This document shows positions 56,098 through 64,000 of a stretch of 64,000 bases of DNA, piece by piece. A program made the position numbers and the translations under genes. Source of the stretch: Desulfobaculum sp044987625 (GTDB taxonomy: Bacteria > Desulfobacterota > Desulfovibrionia > Desulfovibrionales > Desulfovibrionaceae); the NCBI RefSeq assembly GCF_044987625.1, contig NZ_JBJDSB010000001.1, positions 806,001 to 870,000 on the forward strand. The letters are read 5' to 3'. Numbering within the stretch: position 1 is the first letter of the stretch; each line of letters opens with the position of its first letter. A model generated the notes under the pieces. It did no database searches and was not told the DNA's origin. It saw nothing but the letters and a program-made list of their open reading frames with translations.

Positions 56098-56768
56098 GGC
56101 CGCACCTCCAGTTGGCCGTCCTTCAAATACAGCCGCATGGGCGAAATCCGCGTGGGGGCCACATCAAGGTGCGTGACCATAATGACCGTCACCCGCCCGT
56201 CGGCGCACAGGTCCTCAGCAGTGCGCTCCACCACCTCGCGGCTTTCGGGGTCGAGGGCGCTTGTGGGTTCATCCATAAGGATAACGCGTGGGCCAAGGAG
56301 CATGGTGCGGATAAGGCACAAGCGCTGGCGCTGCCCGACGGACAGGCCCGAGACCTTGGCCTCAAGCCGCACCCCGTCAAGGAGCATGCGCGACAGCCAG
56401 CCCTCAAGCTCCTCGTCTCGCGGGGGATACAGCTCGGTGTTTACCTTGAAGGAAAACGGCAGCAGCAGATTCTCGCGCACGGTGCCGGGCACAAGGGCGG
56501 GCACCTGCCCAACGGTTGCCACCTCGCGCCGAAGGCGCGGGGGCGCGTAGCTGTCCAGCGGCTTGCCGCGGTAGAGGATGCGCCCGGCTTCCGGCTCCAG
56601 CAGGCGGTTCATCAGCCGCAGCATGGTGGACTTGCCCGACCCCGACGGCCCGCCCACCAGCACAAATGCGCCGCGCGGAATATCCAGCGACGCACCGGAC
56701 AGACACGGCCCGTTGCCGGGGTGCGTAAAAGTCACGGATTCAAAAGAGAAGACAGGATGCTCTGGCAT
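56094..56768 (-). CDS. fetA: Iron-export ABC transporter ATP-binding protein FetA
   Basis: 224 residues. Walker A FVLVGGPSGSGKSTMLRLMN, signature KVSGLSVGQRQRLCLIRTML (LSVGQ in place of LSGGQ), Walker B RVILMDEPTSALDPESREVV and H-loop VTHLDVAP. It energises FetB. ATG 56768 was preferred to an upstream in-frame start at 56822 because that region overlaps the mucR terminator; Shine-Dalgarno support is weak. Confidence 0.9.
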   Translation of the reverse strand: MPEHPVFSFESVTFTHPGNGPCLSGASLDIPRGAFVLVGGPSGSGKSTMLRLMNRLLEPEAGRILYRGKPLDSYAPPRLRREVATVGQVPALVPGTVRENLLLPFSFKVNTELYPPRDEELEGWLSRMLLDGVRLEAKVSGLSVGQRQRLCLIRTMLLGPRVILMDEPTSALDPESREVVERTAEDLCADGRVTVIMVTHLDVAPTRISPMRLYLKDGQLEVRP

Positions 56769-56824
56769 AAGGAAAGCTCTACTCCGTATTCCGGATGGAG
56801 AAAAGACCGCGGCGGCACACACAA

Positions 56825-56850
56825 GAAAAGCCCGGCAAAAGCCGGGCTTT
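56825..56850 (-). terminator. mucR terminator
   Basis: AAAGCCCGGC/GCCGGGCTTT with a TTTT loop and TTTTCTTG after it on the minus strand. Confidence 0.85.
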
Positions 56851-56887
56851 AATCGTCAAAAAACAGTCGCGTGAAGCGAAAAGGCGA

Positions 56888-57289
56888 CTATTCCTGAGTC
56901 TTGCTCTGACCGCGGCGCTCCCAAAGGCGCATGTCGGCCATCTTCTTGCGGCGCTCGCGGGCGAGGCTCTTGCAGACGAGAGACGTCTTCTTGGTGTAGC
57001 CGTACTTCTCCTTGTATTCCACAGGAGTCAGGCCGTGGGTGGCAAGGTGGCGCTTGGTCAGCACCTTGAAGCTCTTGCCGCATTCCAAGCAGACAATAGA
57101 CTTCTCACGGATAGCCTTTTTGGGGTCGATGGCGGGCTTGTCAGCTTCGCCTTCTTCGGCTGCGTGATGGATGTTGGCGATTCCCTTGGCGAGCTTGTCT
57201 ACCATAGAGAGAATCTCTTCCTCAGTCATATTCCTGACGCTAGCCTGCGCCTTCACTATCTCAAGGGCTTCTTTCAAGTATTCGTCCAT
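56888..57289 (-). CDS. mucR: MucR/Ros family zinc-finger transcriptional regulator
   Basis: 133 residues, the family's typical length. The zinc finger CLECGKSFKVLTKRHLATH fits C-x2-C-x9-H-x3-H, followed by GLTPVEYKEKYGYTKKTSLV, with a basic end (ARERRKKMADMRL). MucR-type proteins bind AT-rich DNA and act as global repressors of surface and quorum genes in alphaproteobacteria; similar proteins occur in sulfate reducers. ATG 57289 has GGAGG 5 nt upstream. Confidence 0.93.
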   Translation of the reverse strand: MDEYLKEALEIVKAQASVRNMTEEEILSMVDKLAKGIANIHHAAEEGEADKPAIDPKKAIREKSIVCLECGKSFKVLTKRHLATHGLTPVEYKEKYGYTKKTSLVCKSLARERRKKMADMRLWERRGQSKTQE

Positions 57290-57634
57290 TTTTTCCTCCA
57301 ATATGAAGCTGGTGGACTCTCTAGTACATCGCGTTTGCGAAATCAATGCTTTTTTCCAAACGTCACTACAGCGCAACTGCGGCGCGTAGTAAATTGCATC
57401 ACACGGTCCAATTTGCAGAACGTGAAAATTTTTACATACGGAAAACGGCAGGCGTCCACAACGCGTTGCGGGCACAAAAGCCCCTGCCAAGTCCCTCATA
57501 GTCATACGGAATCGGCGGACATGCCGTGTGTGCCGACAGGTCCGCCGTTGGAATCTTCTCGATGCATGCTGAAGGGGACACTACAAGGTGCGTTGGGGCA
57601 TGTCTACCACCGTCTGCGCACAGGTCCGGGTGCG
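57290..57634. other. AT-rich leader of mucR
   Basis: 345 bp without a gene, more AT-rich than its surroundings. MucR family members bind such AT-rich regions, so it may be an autoregulatory site. The cobD-cobQ gene ends at 57635, and I see no clear terminator after it. Confidence 0.4.
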
Positions 57635-60241
57635 CTACGTGAGGCCTGCGTTTTTGTAAAGCGCCTTCATGTCCACACTGGCCCGCACTGCGTCGGCCAG
57701 CCGGTCCAGGGCAGGCTCTATGTCGTACGCGGCCACCACTTTGCCCAGTGGCGCATGCCCGCCGCGCTGGCGCAGGTCATCCACAAAGCGGCGGCGGAAG
57801 GCGTCCGCGTCAAACACGCCGTGCAGATAGCTGCCCCACACGCGCCCACTGCGCGCGGCAAAGCCAATGGCCTCGCCATCATCACGCGTTACGCAGGCGC
57901 TGGCGGCGTCGCCCTCAAGGACGGTTCTGCCATGGTGAATTTCATAGCCCGTCAACGCCTCGCCCGTCGGCAAATGCTGCGCGCCCGTGGCGGTCAGCGT
58001 CTTCTCCGCCGCCAGTTCGGTGCGGATGGGAAGCAGGCCAAGGCCCTGCAACGTCTCCCCGGCGGACTCGATGCCGTGGGGGTCGCTGATGCCCGCGCCC
58101 AGCATCTGGAAGCCGCCGCAAATGCCTATAATTTCCGTTTTCCCCTCACGGGCCAAGGCGGTGATGGCTTCGGCAAGGCCGCTCTGGTCCAGCCAGTGGC
58201 TGTCCGCAACCACGTTCTTGCTGCCGGGCAGAATCACCGCGTCCGGGCGGCCAAGGTCCGCAGGGCGGCGCACCACGCGCATGTGCACGTCCGGCTCCAC
58301 GCCAAGGGCGTCCATATCCGTAAAGTTTGAAATATGCGGCAGGTCAATGCAGGCGATGTCCACCACCTGCTCCTGCGTGCGCGCGCCGTGGAGCACGCCG
58401 CTCTTGAAGGAGACGGAATCCTCCTCCGGCAGGCCGTGCCCGGCCAGATACGGCACCACGCCATAAAACGGCTTGCCCGTGCGCGCCGTGGTGTAGTCGA
58501 GGGCGTCACGCAAAAGCGAGGCGTCGCCCCGGAACATATTGATGACGTAGCCCGCCACAAGATCGCGTTCCCACTCCTCCAGCAGCTCCATGGTGCCGAC
58601 AAAGGAGGCGAACACGCCGCCACGGTCGATGTCGCCCACCAGCAGCACGCGCGCTTCGGCGTACCGGGCCATGGCCATGTTGACCATGTCGTGCCGCTTG
58701 AGGTTGATCTCCGCAGGGCTTCCCGCACCTTCCAGCACCATGACCTCATGCTCACTGGAGAGGGAATCGTACGCATCACGGGCGCGGGCCGCGGCCTCGC
58801 GCTTATAGTGCATGTACTTGGTGATGTCCATGTTGCCCACTGGAGAGCCGCACACAATAACCTGCGAGCCGGTATCGCTGGACGGTTTGAGCAGCACCGG
58901 ATTCATGCGCACGTCCGGGTCCAGACGGCAGGCCTGCGCCTGCGTCACCTGCGCGCGGCCCATCTCGCCGCCTTCGCGGGTGACATAGGAATTCAGCGAC
59001 ATGTTCTGCGCCTTGTAGGGCGCAACGTCGTAGCCGTCCTGCAGCAGCACGCGGCACAGTGCTGCGGCCAAGACGCTTTTGCCCGCATTGGACGAGGTGC
59101 CCTGCATCATGATGGCGGGCGTCTTGCGCGGCAGAATGATGCGCGGGGCCGTGGCCGCGTCAACCGCACGGGGCAGCGCGCGGGTCAGGGCCGCCACCAG
59201 TTGCGCATTCTCCTTGCGGGTCCGCACCGCCACACGCAGCCAGCACTCGTCCAGTGCCTCAAAATTGTGGCACACGCGGATGGCCACACGCTCGGCAATG
59301 CAGCGCTCCGCAACGGCCTGCGCGTCGCATCCGGGCGCGTCCACCCGGCAGAGCAAAAAGTTCGCCTCGCCGGACAGCACGCTCAGGCCGTCCAGCTCGC
59401 ACAACGCCTCAAAAAGCTCCGTGCGCAGGGCGGCGGTCTGCTCCACGGTGCGCCGGGCGTAGTCCTCATCGGCAAGGGCGCGCAGGCCCACAGCCTGCGC
59501 AAGACCATTCACCGACCAGTTGGGAATGCGCCGCCGGATGCGCGCCGCCACATCCGGCGCGGCGTAGCCAAGCCCCAGCCGCAAGCCGGGGATGGCGTAA
59601 AATTTGGTAAGCGAATGCAGAACCACCACATTCTGCGGGCGCGATGCGGCCAGCCTGTCCAGCTCGGGCACAAAATCCGCAAAGGCTTCATCCACGATAA
59701 ACAGCGCCGAGGGATGCTCCCCCGCCATATCGCGCAGGGCCTGCGGGGCCATGGTGCGGCCGGTGGGATTGTTGGGCTGGCCGATGAAGACGGCCGTGCC
59801 CTCCGGGGCATCAACCAGCGCGGCGGCGATGGCCTGCACATCCGGCATAAAGCCCGCCCCCTGCTTCAGTGCGATGGTGGTCACCGGAATGTCCGCCACC
59901 TCGCAGGCGTGGCGGTAGTCGCTGTAGGCCGGGACCGGTATAATGGCGCGGGGCGGACGCAGGGCAGCCAGCACGGCGTGGAGCACCTCGGTGGAACCGT
60001 TGCCGGCCAGCACCTCATCCGGCGTGATGCCAAAGCGCTGCGCCGCGGCGGCGCACAGGCTGTCGCAATGTGGCTCGGGGTAATGCGCCAGTCCGGACAG
60101 GCGCGCACTCACCTCCGCACGGAACCACCACGGCGGGCCAAGGGGATTGATATTGGCCGAAAAGTCCGTGATGTCCTCCGGGGCGCATCCGGCCCTGCGG
60201 GCCAGTTCCCATATATTTCCGCCGTGTCTGTTCTGCTGCAT
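57635..60241 (-). CDS. cobD-cobQ: Fused threonine-phosphate decarboxylase / cobyric acid synthase
   Basis: 868 residues in two enzymes. Residues about 1-365 are a PLP enzyme of the CobD/histidinol-phosphate aminotransferase type (ITDFSANINPLGPP, GNGSTEVLHAVLAAL, GQPNNPTGR, active Lys in VVLHSLTKFYAIPGLRLG). Residues about 375-868 are CobQ (MMQGTSSNAGKSVLAAALCR P-loop, APYKAQNMSLNSYVT, glutaminase Cys in IIGICGGFQMLGAG, His in WGSYLHGVFD). The first step makes aminopropanol phosphate, the second amidates the corrin ring, both in late B12 synthesis. Normally separate genes, here one protein. Start ATG 60241. No B12 riboswitch is visible upstream. Confidence 0.9.
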   Translation of the reverse strand: MQQNRHGGNIWELARRAGCAPEDITDFSANINPLGPPWWFRAEVSARLSGLAHYPEPHCDSLCAAAAQRFGITPDEVLAGNGSTEVLHAVLAALRPPRAIIPVPAYSDYRHACEVADIPVTTIALKQGAGFMPDVQAIAAALVDAPEGTAVFIGQPNNPTGRTMAPQALRDMAGEHPSALFIVDEAFADFVPELDRLAASRPQNVVVLHSLTKFYAIPGLRLGLGYAAPDVAARIRRRIPNWSVNGLAQAVGLRALADEDYARRTVEQTAALRTELFEALCELDGLSVLSGEANFLLCRVDAPGCDAQAVAERCIAERVAIRVCHNFEALDECWLRVAVRTRKENAQLVAALTRALPRAVDAATAPRIILPRKTPAIMMQGTSSNAGKSVLAAALCRVLLQDGYDVAPYKAQNMSLNSYVTREGGEMGRAQVTQAQACRLDPDVRMNPVLLKPSSDTGSQVIVCGSPVGNMDITKYMHYKREAAARARDAYDSLSSEHEVMVLEGAGSPAEINLKRHDMVNMAMARYAEARVLLVGDIDRGGVFASFVGTMELLEEWERDLVAGYVINMFRGDASLLRDALDYTTARTGKPFYGVVPYLAGHGLPEEDSVSFKSGVLHGARTQEQVVDIACIDLPHISNFTDMDALGVEPDVHMRVVRRPADLGRPDAVILPGSKNVVADSHWLDQSGLAEAITALAREGKTEIIGICGGFQMLGAGISDPHGIESAGETLQGLGLLPIRTELAAEKTLTATGAQHLPTGEALTGYEIHHGRTVLEGDAASACVTRDDGEAIGFAARSGRVWGSYLHGVFDADAFRRRFVDDLRQRGGHAPLGKVVAAYDIEPALDRLADAVRASVDMKALYKNAGLT

Positions 60242-60391
60242 GATGGAGCCAACCCTAGCACGCCCCCACCGCGCATCAAAGTGCGGCCTGTGCAGGGCGG
60301 TATGAGATTCATCGAAACGTTGCGTAAGCTGTGTGATACAAAATCGTCAAAGATGCAAGGCGACAAGCGCACGTCTGCCCGCCGCACAACG

Positions 60392-60428
60392 AAAAGGCCC
60401 CCGCCCGGCAGTGCCGGACAGGGGCCTT
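60392..60428 (-). terminator. uvrA terminator
   Basis: Imperfect GC-rich stem AAGGCCCC...GGGGCCTT ending in TTTTCG on the minus strand, 18 nt after the uvrA stop. Confidence 0.75.
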
Positions 60429-60445
60429 CACGGAAACAATGCCAC

Positions 60446-63211
60446 CTAGCGGGCGATGAACTTGCCCGTGACGGAGTTCGGATTGGCGATGATGTCCTCC
60501 GGGGTGCCCTGCGCCACGATGCGGCCGCCGTTTTCGCCGCCGCCGGGGCCAAGGTCAATAACCCAGTCCGCCGCGCGCACCACGTCGGTATTGTGCTCAA
60601 TGACCACAACGGACGCGCCCTTATCCACCAACCGATGCAGCACCTTGATGAGCTTGCCCACCTCGTGCATATGCAGGCCGGTGGTCGGCTCGTCAAGGAT
60701 ATACAGCGTCCCCGGCAGGCTGCGCTTGCCAAGCTCGCGCGATATTTTGATGCGCTGGGCCTCGCCGCCGGACAGCGTGGTGGCGGGCTGCCCAAGGCGC
60801 AAGTACTCCAGCCCAACGTCCTCAAGGATGGCAAGACGCCGCTTGAGGGTCGGATAGTTCTCAAAGAACTTGGCGGCCTGCCGCACGGTCATATCCAGCA
60901 CTTCGTGGATGTTCTTGCCCTTGTAGGTCACGTCCAGCGTCTCGCGGTTGTAGCGCTTGCCGCCGCAGACGTCGCACTTCACGAACACGTCGGGCAAAAA
61001 GTGCATCTCCACGCGCAGGAAACCATCGCCGCGGCAGGCTTCGCAGCGTCCGCCCTTCACGTTGAAGCTGAAGCGGCCGGGCTGGTAGCCTCTGGCGCGC
61101 GCCTCCTGCGTCTGGGCGAAGATTTTGCGGATCTCGTCGAATATCTTGGTGTATGTCGCCGGGTTGGACCGCGGCGTGCGGCCGATGGGCGTCTGGTCAA
61201 TGGAGATGATGCGCTCAATGTCCTCCATGCCCTCAATGCCCGCCAACTGGCCGGGTTCGTCCACCTTGATGCCACGCGCCAAGGCCAGATGCTTGTACAG
61301 CGAGTCCACCACCAGCGAGCTTTTGCCGGAACCGGACACGCCCGTGACCACACTCAGGCAGCCCATGGGGATAGCCACATCAAGGCCCTGCAGGTTGTTG
61401 GTGGTCACGCCCTTCATGGTCACGTGGCCACGCGGCTCGCGCCGGTGCTCCGGCTGTTCGATAATCAGGTCGCCGCGCAGATACTGGCCCGTCAGGCTTT
61501 TCTTGCACTTCATCAGGCCCGCCACATTGCCCTGATAGACAATCTCGCCGCCAAGCCAGCCCGAACCGGGGCCAAGCTCCACAATGTGGTCGGCGTTGCG
61601 GATGGTGGCTTCATCGTGCTCCACAACCAGCACAGTATTCCCGCGCCCCTGCAGGCTGCGCAGGGTCTCCAGCAGGCGGTCGTTGTCGCGCGGATGCAGG
61701 CCGATGCTCGGCTCGTCCAGCACATAGGTCACGCCCACAAGACCGGACCCAAGCTGACCCGCAAGACGGATGCGCTGGGCCTCGCCGCCGGACAATGTCG
61801 CCATGTTGCGGCCAAGGCTCAGGTAGTCCAAGCCCACGTTGACGAGAAAGGACAGCCTGTGGGTCAGCTCCTTAAGGAGCGGCCCGGCAATCATGTCCAA
61901 ATGCCCGTCAAAGCGCAGGCCTTCCAGCCACGCGAGGGCCTTGCGGATGGAGAGGCTGGTGAACTGAAAAATGTTCAGGTCAGCCACCCGCGCCGCAAGG
62001 GATTCCGGACGCAGACGGGCGCCGTTGCAGGCAGGGCAAGGGCGACTCTGGCGGAAGCGGGACAGCTCGTCGCGCCAAATGTGCCCGAACTGCATGCCTG
62101 TTTCCATATGCGTCAGCACGCCGGGCCAGTCGGTCTCCGGCGCGCCGTGGAACAGCGCGTCCATGGCCTCCTGCGAAAATTCGGCCAGCGGCGTATCCAG
62201 CGTAAAGCCATAGGCCTTGCCCAGCGTTTTCAGTGCGTCGCTATAGCGGGAGAACACACGGGGGTTCTTCCATGGAATAACCGCCCCTGTGGAGAGGGAC
62301 AGGCCCTTGTTCGGGGCCAAAAGGTTCGGCTCAAAGTAGTCCACACTGCCAATGCCGGAACACTTGGGGCACGCGCCCTGCGGGCTGTTGAAGGAGAACA
62401 GTTGTGGCGACAGCGGCGGCAGACTGATGCGGCACTCCGGGCACACGGCCTCGGAGGAATACAGCACGTCCTCGCCATCACGCTCGCCGCCGACAATGCC
62501 CACGGTCAGCCGTCCCTCGCCGTACTTGAGGGCCAGTTCCACGGAGTCCGCCAAACGCTTGCGCATGTCCGGCTTGGCCACAAGGCGGTCCACCACCAGT
62601 TCGATGGTGTGCTTTTTCTTCTTGTCCAGCTCGGGCATGGGGTCGAGGCCGGTCACCTCGCCGTTGACGCGCACGCGCACAAAGCCCTCGCTGCGCAGTT
62701 TTTTGAACAGGTCCTGATGCGTGCCCTTTTTCTGCTCGGCAAGGGGGGCCAGGAGGAGGAACTTCGTCCGCTCCGGCAGGCCCGCGATGTTCTCCACGAT
62801 TTCGTCCGTGGTCTGGGCCTGAATGGGCCGCCCGCACTTGGGGCAGTACATGGTGCCAAGGCGCGCAAAGAACACACGCAAAAAGTCATACACCTCGGTC
62901 ACCGTGCCCACGGTGGAGCGCGGATTGCGCGAGGTGGTCTGCTGTTCCAGCGAAATGGCGGGGGTCAGCCCCTCAATCTTGTCCACGTCGGGTTTGTCCA
63001 TCTGCGGCAGAAACTGCCGCGCGTAGGCGGACAGGGACTCCACATACCGCCGCTGCCCTTCGGCATAGACAATGTCAAAGGACAGGGTGGACTTGCCCGA
63101 ACCACTGGGGCCGCACACCACCACAAGTTCGTTGCGCGGAATATCCAGCGTCAGGTCCTTGAGGTTATGTTGGCGTGCGCCTTCTATATGTACGCAGTTG
63201 TTGTTCTGCAT
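60446..63211 (-). CDS. uvrA: Excinuclease ABC subunit A
   Basis: 921 residues, a full UvrA. Two ABC modules: Walker A VVVCGPSGSGKSTLSFD (about 30) and VTGVSGSGKSSLVVDSLY (about 620), signatures TLSGGEAQRIRLAGQLGSG and TTLSGGEAQRIKISRELG, and zinc modules CPECRISLPPL...CPKCSGIG and CEACRGDG...CDVCGGKR. It scans DNA for bulky lesions with UvrB. ATG 63211 (MQNNNCVHIEG) follows AAGG at suitable spacing; a longer in-frame start at 63256 is unlikely. Confidence 0.97.
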   Translation of the reverse strand: MQNNNCVHIEGARQHNLKDLTLDIPRNELVVVCGPSGSGKSTLSFDIVYAEGQRRYVESLSAYARQFLPQMDKPDVDKIEGLTPAISLEQQTTSRNPRSTVGTVTEVYDFLRVFFARLGTMYCPKCGRPIQAQTTDEIVENIAGLPERTKFLLLAPLAEQKKGTHQDLFKKLRSEGFVRVRVNGEVTGLDPMPELDKKKKHTIELVVDRLVAKPDMRKRLADSVELALKYGEGRLTVGIVGGERDGEDVLYSSEAVCPECRISLPPLSPQLFSFNSPQGACPKCSGIGSVDYFEPNLLAPNKGLSLSTGAVIPWKNPRVFSRYSDALKTLGKAYGFTLDTPLAEFSQEAMDALFHGAPETDWPGVLTHMETGMQFGHIWRDELSRFRQSRPCPACNGARLRPESLAARVADLNIFQFTSLSIRKALAWLEGLRFDGHLDMIAGPLLKELTHRLSFLVNVGLDYLSLGRNMATLSGGEAQRIRLAGQLGSGLVGVTYVLDEPSIGLHPRDNDRLLETLRSLQGRGNTVLVVEHDEATIRNADHIVELGPGSGWLGGEIVYQGNVAGLMKCKKSLTGQYLRGDLIIEQPEHRREPRGHVTMKGVTTNNLQGLDVAIPMGCLSVVTGVSGSGKSSLVVDSLYKHLALARGIKVDEPGQLAGIEGMEDIERIISIDQTPIGRTPRSNPATYTKIFDEIRKIFAQTQEARARGYQPGRFSFNVKGGRCEACRGDGFLRVEMHFLPDVFVKCDVCGGKRYNRETLDVTYKGKNIHEVLDMTVRQAAKFFENYPTLKRRLAILEDVGLEYLRLGQPATTLSGGEAQRIKISRELGKRSLPGTLYILDEPTTGLHMHEVGKLIKVLHRLVDKGASVVVIEHNTDVVRAADWVIDLGPGGGENGGRIVAQGTPEDIIANPNSVTGKFIAR

Positions 63212-63412
63212 CAAACACCTTGCTTTCTTCCCGGTGTAGTGAATTCTCCGCACCAAAGCGGCTGGCCGAGGCCTCAGCCCGAAACCGAGAGTCTAACCAT
63301 CATGGCGCGTATGGCAAGTGGAACAGTGGGAAACAGCGCAGCCACCGGATATTGCAGGAGAAGCCCCCTCTGCGGCCCCGCCGGAGCGCGCTTCGCCCAG
63401 CCAGCGCCCATA

Positions 63413-63450
63413 AAAAACGCGGAGCAGCCAAAGCCGCCCCGCGCGTTTCT
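63413..63450 (-). terminator. Terminator of the MATE gene
   Basis: AAACGCG...CGCGTTT imperfect stem with TTTTTT on the minus strand, 20 nt beyond the stop at 63472. Confidence 0.7.
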
Positions 63451-63471
63451 ACAACCTCTTTAAGCGCCCGC

Positions 63472-64000
63472 CTAGCGGATAACGCTCATACTGCGCCATT
63501 GCCCCTGACGGAAGCGCCGCCACGAGAAGAACATCAGCGTGCCGATATGCGCCAGCATCGCGCCCCACGCGGCGTACAGCCCCAGATGGAACACCTCCAG
63601 GATGAGATACGTGCCAAGGGCCATGATGAACACCGACGACAGCGACATCACCTTCAGGGTGTAGCGGATGTCGCCCGCGCCCTTGAGCGCGCCAAAGTAC
63701 GAGAACACCACCGCGTCAAACAGCGTGTACACCGCCACGATAACGAGCAAAATGCGCCCGGCCTCACGCACGGGGGCGTACTGTTCGGGCGTAAAGCTGG
63801 TTGGGCGGAACATGGCGGACAAGGCGTCCGGGAACAGCAGGTAGATGGACATCATCACCAGCGCCCAGCCAACGTTCAGGTGCAGGACGCTGCGCGTGGC
63901 CTCGGCGGCGTCGTCAGGCCGCCCTGCGCCAATGGCCTGCCCCACCAGCGTCTGCGCGGCAATGTGCAGGCCCACCATGGGCATAAAGCTAAAGTGGTTC
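63472..64000 (-). CDS. MATE family efflux protein, partial (C-terminal part)
   Basis: About 176 C-terminal residues; the gene runs off the window end and the frame continues upstream of ATG 63984 as NHFSFMPMVGLHIAAQTLVG, the MATE second-half motif, so that ATG is internal. Spans and FGALKGAGDIRYTLKVM fit a Na+ or proton-coupled drug antiporter. Confidence 0.88.
   Translation of the reverse strand, partial: NHFSFMPMVGLHIAAQTLVGQAIGAGRPDDAAEATRSVLHLNVGWALVMMSIYLLFPDALSAMFRPTSFTPEQYAPVREAGRILLVIVAVYTLFDAVVFSYFGALKGAGDIRYTLKVMSLSSVFIMALGTYLILEVFHLGLYAAWGAMLAHIGTLMFFSWRRFRQGQWRSMSVIR

Noticed and set aside
60242..60445. Cobalamin riboswitch upstream of cobD-cobQ
   Set aside because: The leader is short, holds the uvrA terminator, and shows no B12-box-like sequence.
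58334..63463. Very long plus-strand open frame opposite uvrA and cobD-cobQ
   Set aside because: High-GC antisense shadow; His/Gln/Arg-rich without domain, while the minus strand carries complete known genes.

Overview
The window looks like chromosome of a GC-rich, Gram-negative, probably Deltaproteobacterial (Desulfovibrio-like) bacterium. This is inferred from the gene mix: a MucR-type zinc-finger regulator, a UPF0210/ACT pair, tandem XRE-cupin/acyl-CoA synthetase pairs, a ferredoxin-nitroreductase, a fused LplT-Aas, a fused CobD-CobQ and several large hybrid sensors. No rRNA, CRISPR array, transposase or integrase is visible. Two identical tRNA-Ala(GGC) genes are present.

Layout. 1-9.9 kb: a sigma-54 activator, a putative nucleotidyltransferase, a small membrane protein, the first tRNA-Ala, CsaA, UPF0210 with a double-ACT protein, Tag glycosylase, RarD, a peroxiredoxin-like protein, a ferredoxin-nitroreductase and a small membrane protein. 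10-14.4 kb: fused lysophospholipid transporter/acyltransferase/acyl-ACP synthetase beside a TetR regulator, with candidate operators at both genes. 14.5-23.8 kb: an unknown protein, a 2340-residue hybrid histidine kinase with three periplasmic solute-binding domains, and, just behind it, a receiver-adenylate cyclase-CBS protein. 23.8-25.9 kb: a YeiH-like exporter divergent from a YeiE-like LysR regulator.

25.9-31.6 kb is the accessory region. It is visibly less GC-rich. A 107-bp perfect direct repeat (26778-26884 and 31497-31603), made of the 3' part of tRNA-Ala plus its terminator, brackets about 4.6 kb. Inside lie a prokaryotic viperin (antiviral radical SAM enzyme), a HicA-like small protein translationally coupled to it, and a divergent 907-residue protein with C-terminal ankyrin repeats. 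The intergenic region between them carries two strong inverted repeats, one folding around the viperin ribosome binding site. No integrase lies inside. I regard this as a small tRNA-embedded antiviral cassette and the best candidate here for an undescribed system.

31.6-48.4 kb returns to core-like genes: a DinG/XPD-like helicase, two Dpp-type permeases without the rest of the transporter, small membrane proteins, an RND efflux pair, purD-purE, a geranylgeranyl-reductase-like flavoprotein, a HAD phosphatase and gmd. 48.4-64 kb: a methyltransferase, two XRE-cupin/AMP-forming ligase pairs, a GAF-like diguanylate cyclase, fetAB, mucR, the CobD-CobQ fusion, uvrA and the end of a MATE transporter cut by the window edge.

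Functional links: ligand sensing and second messengers (hybrid kinase, cAMP cyclase, GGDEF protein) and lipid/acyl-CoA handling (Aas, two acyl-CoA synthetases, geranylgeranyl-type reductase) recur. All functions are read from sequence motifs; nothing was searched against a database.
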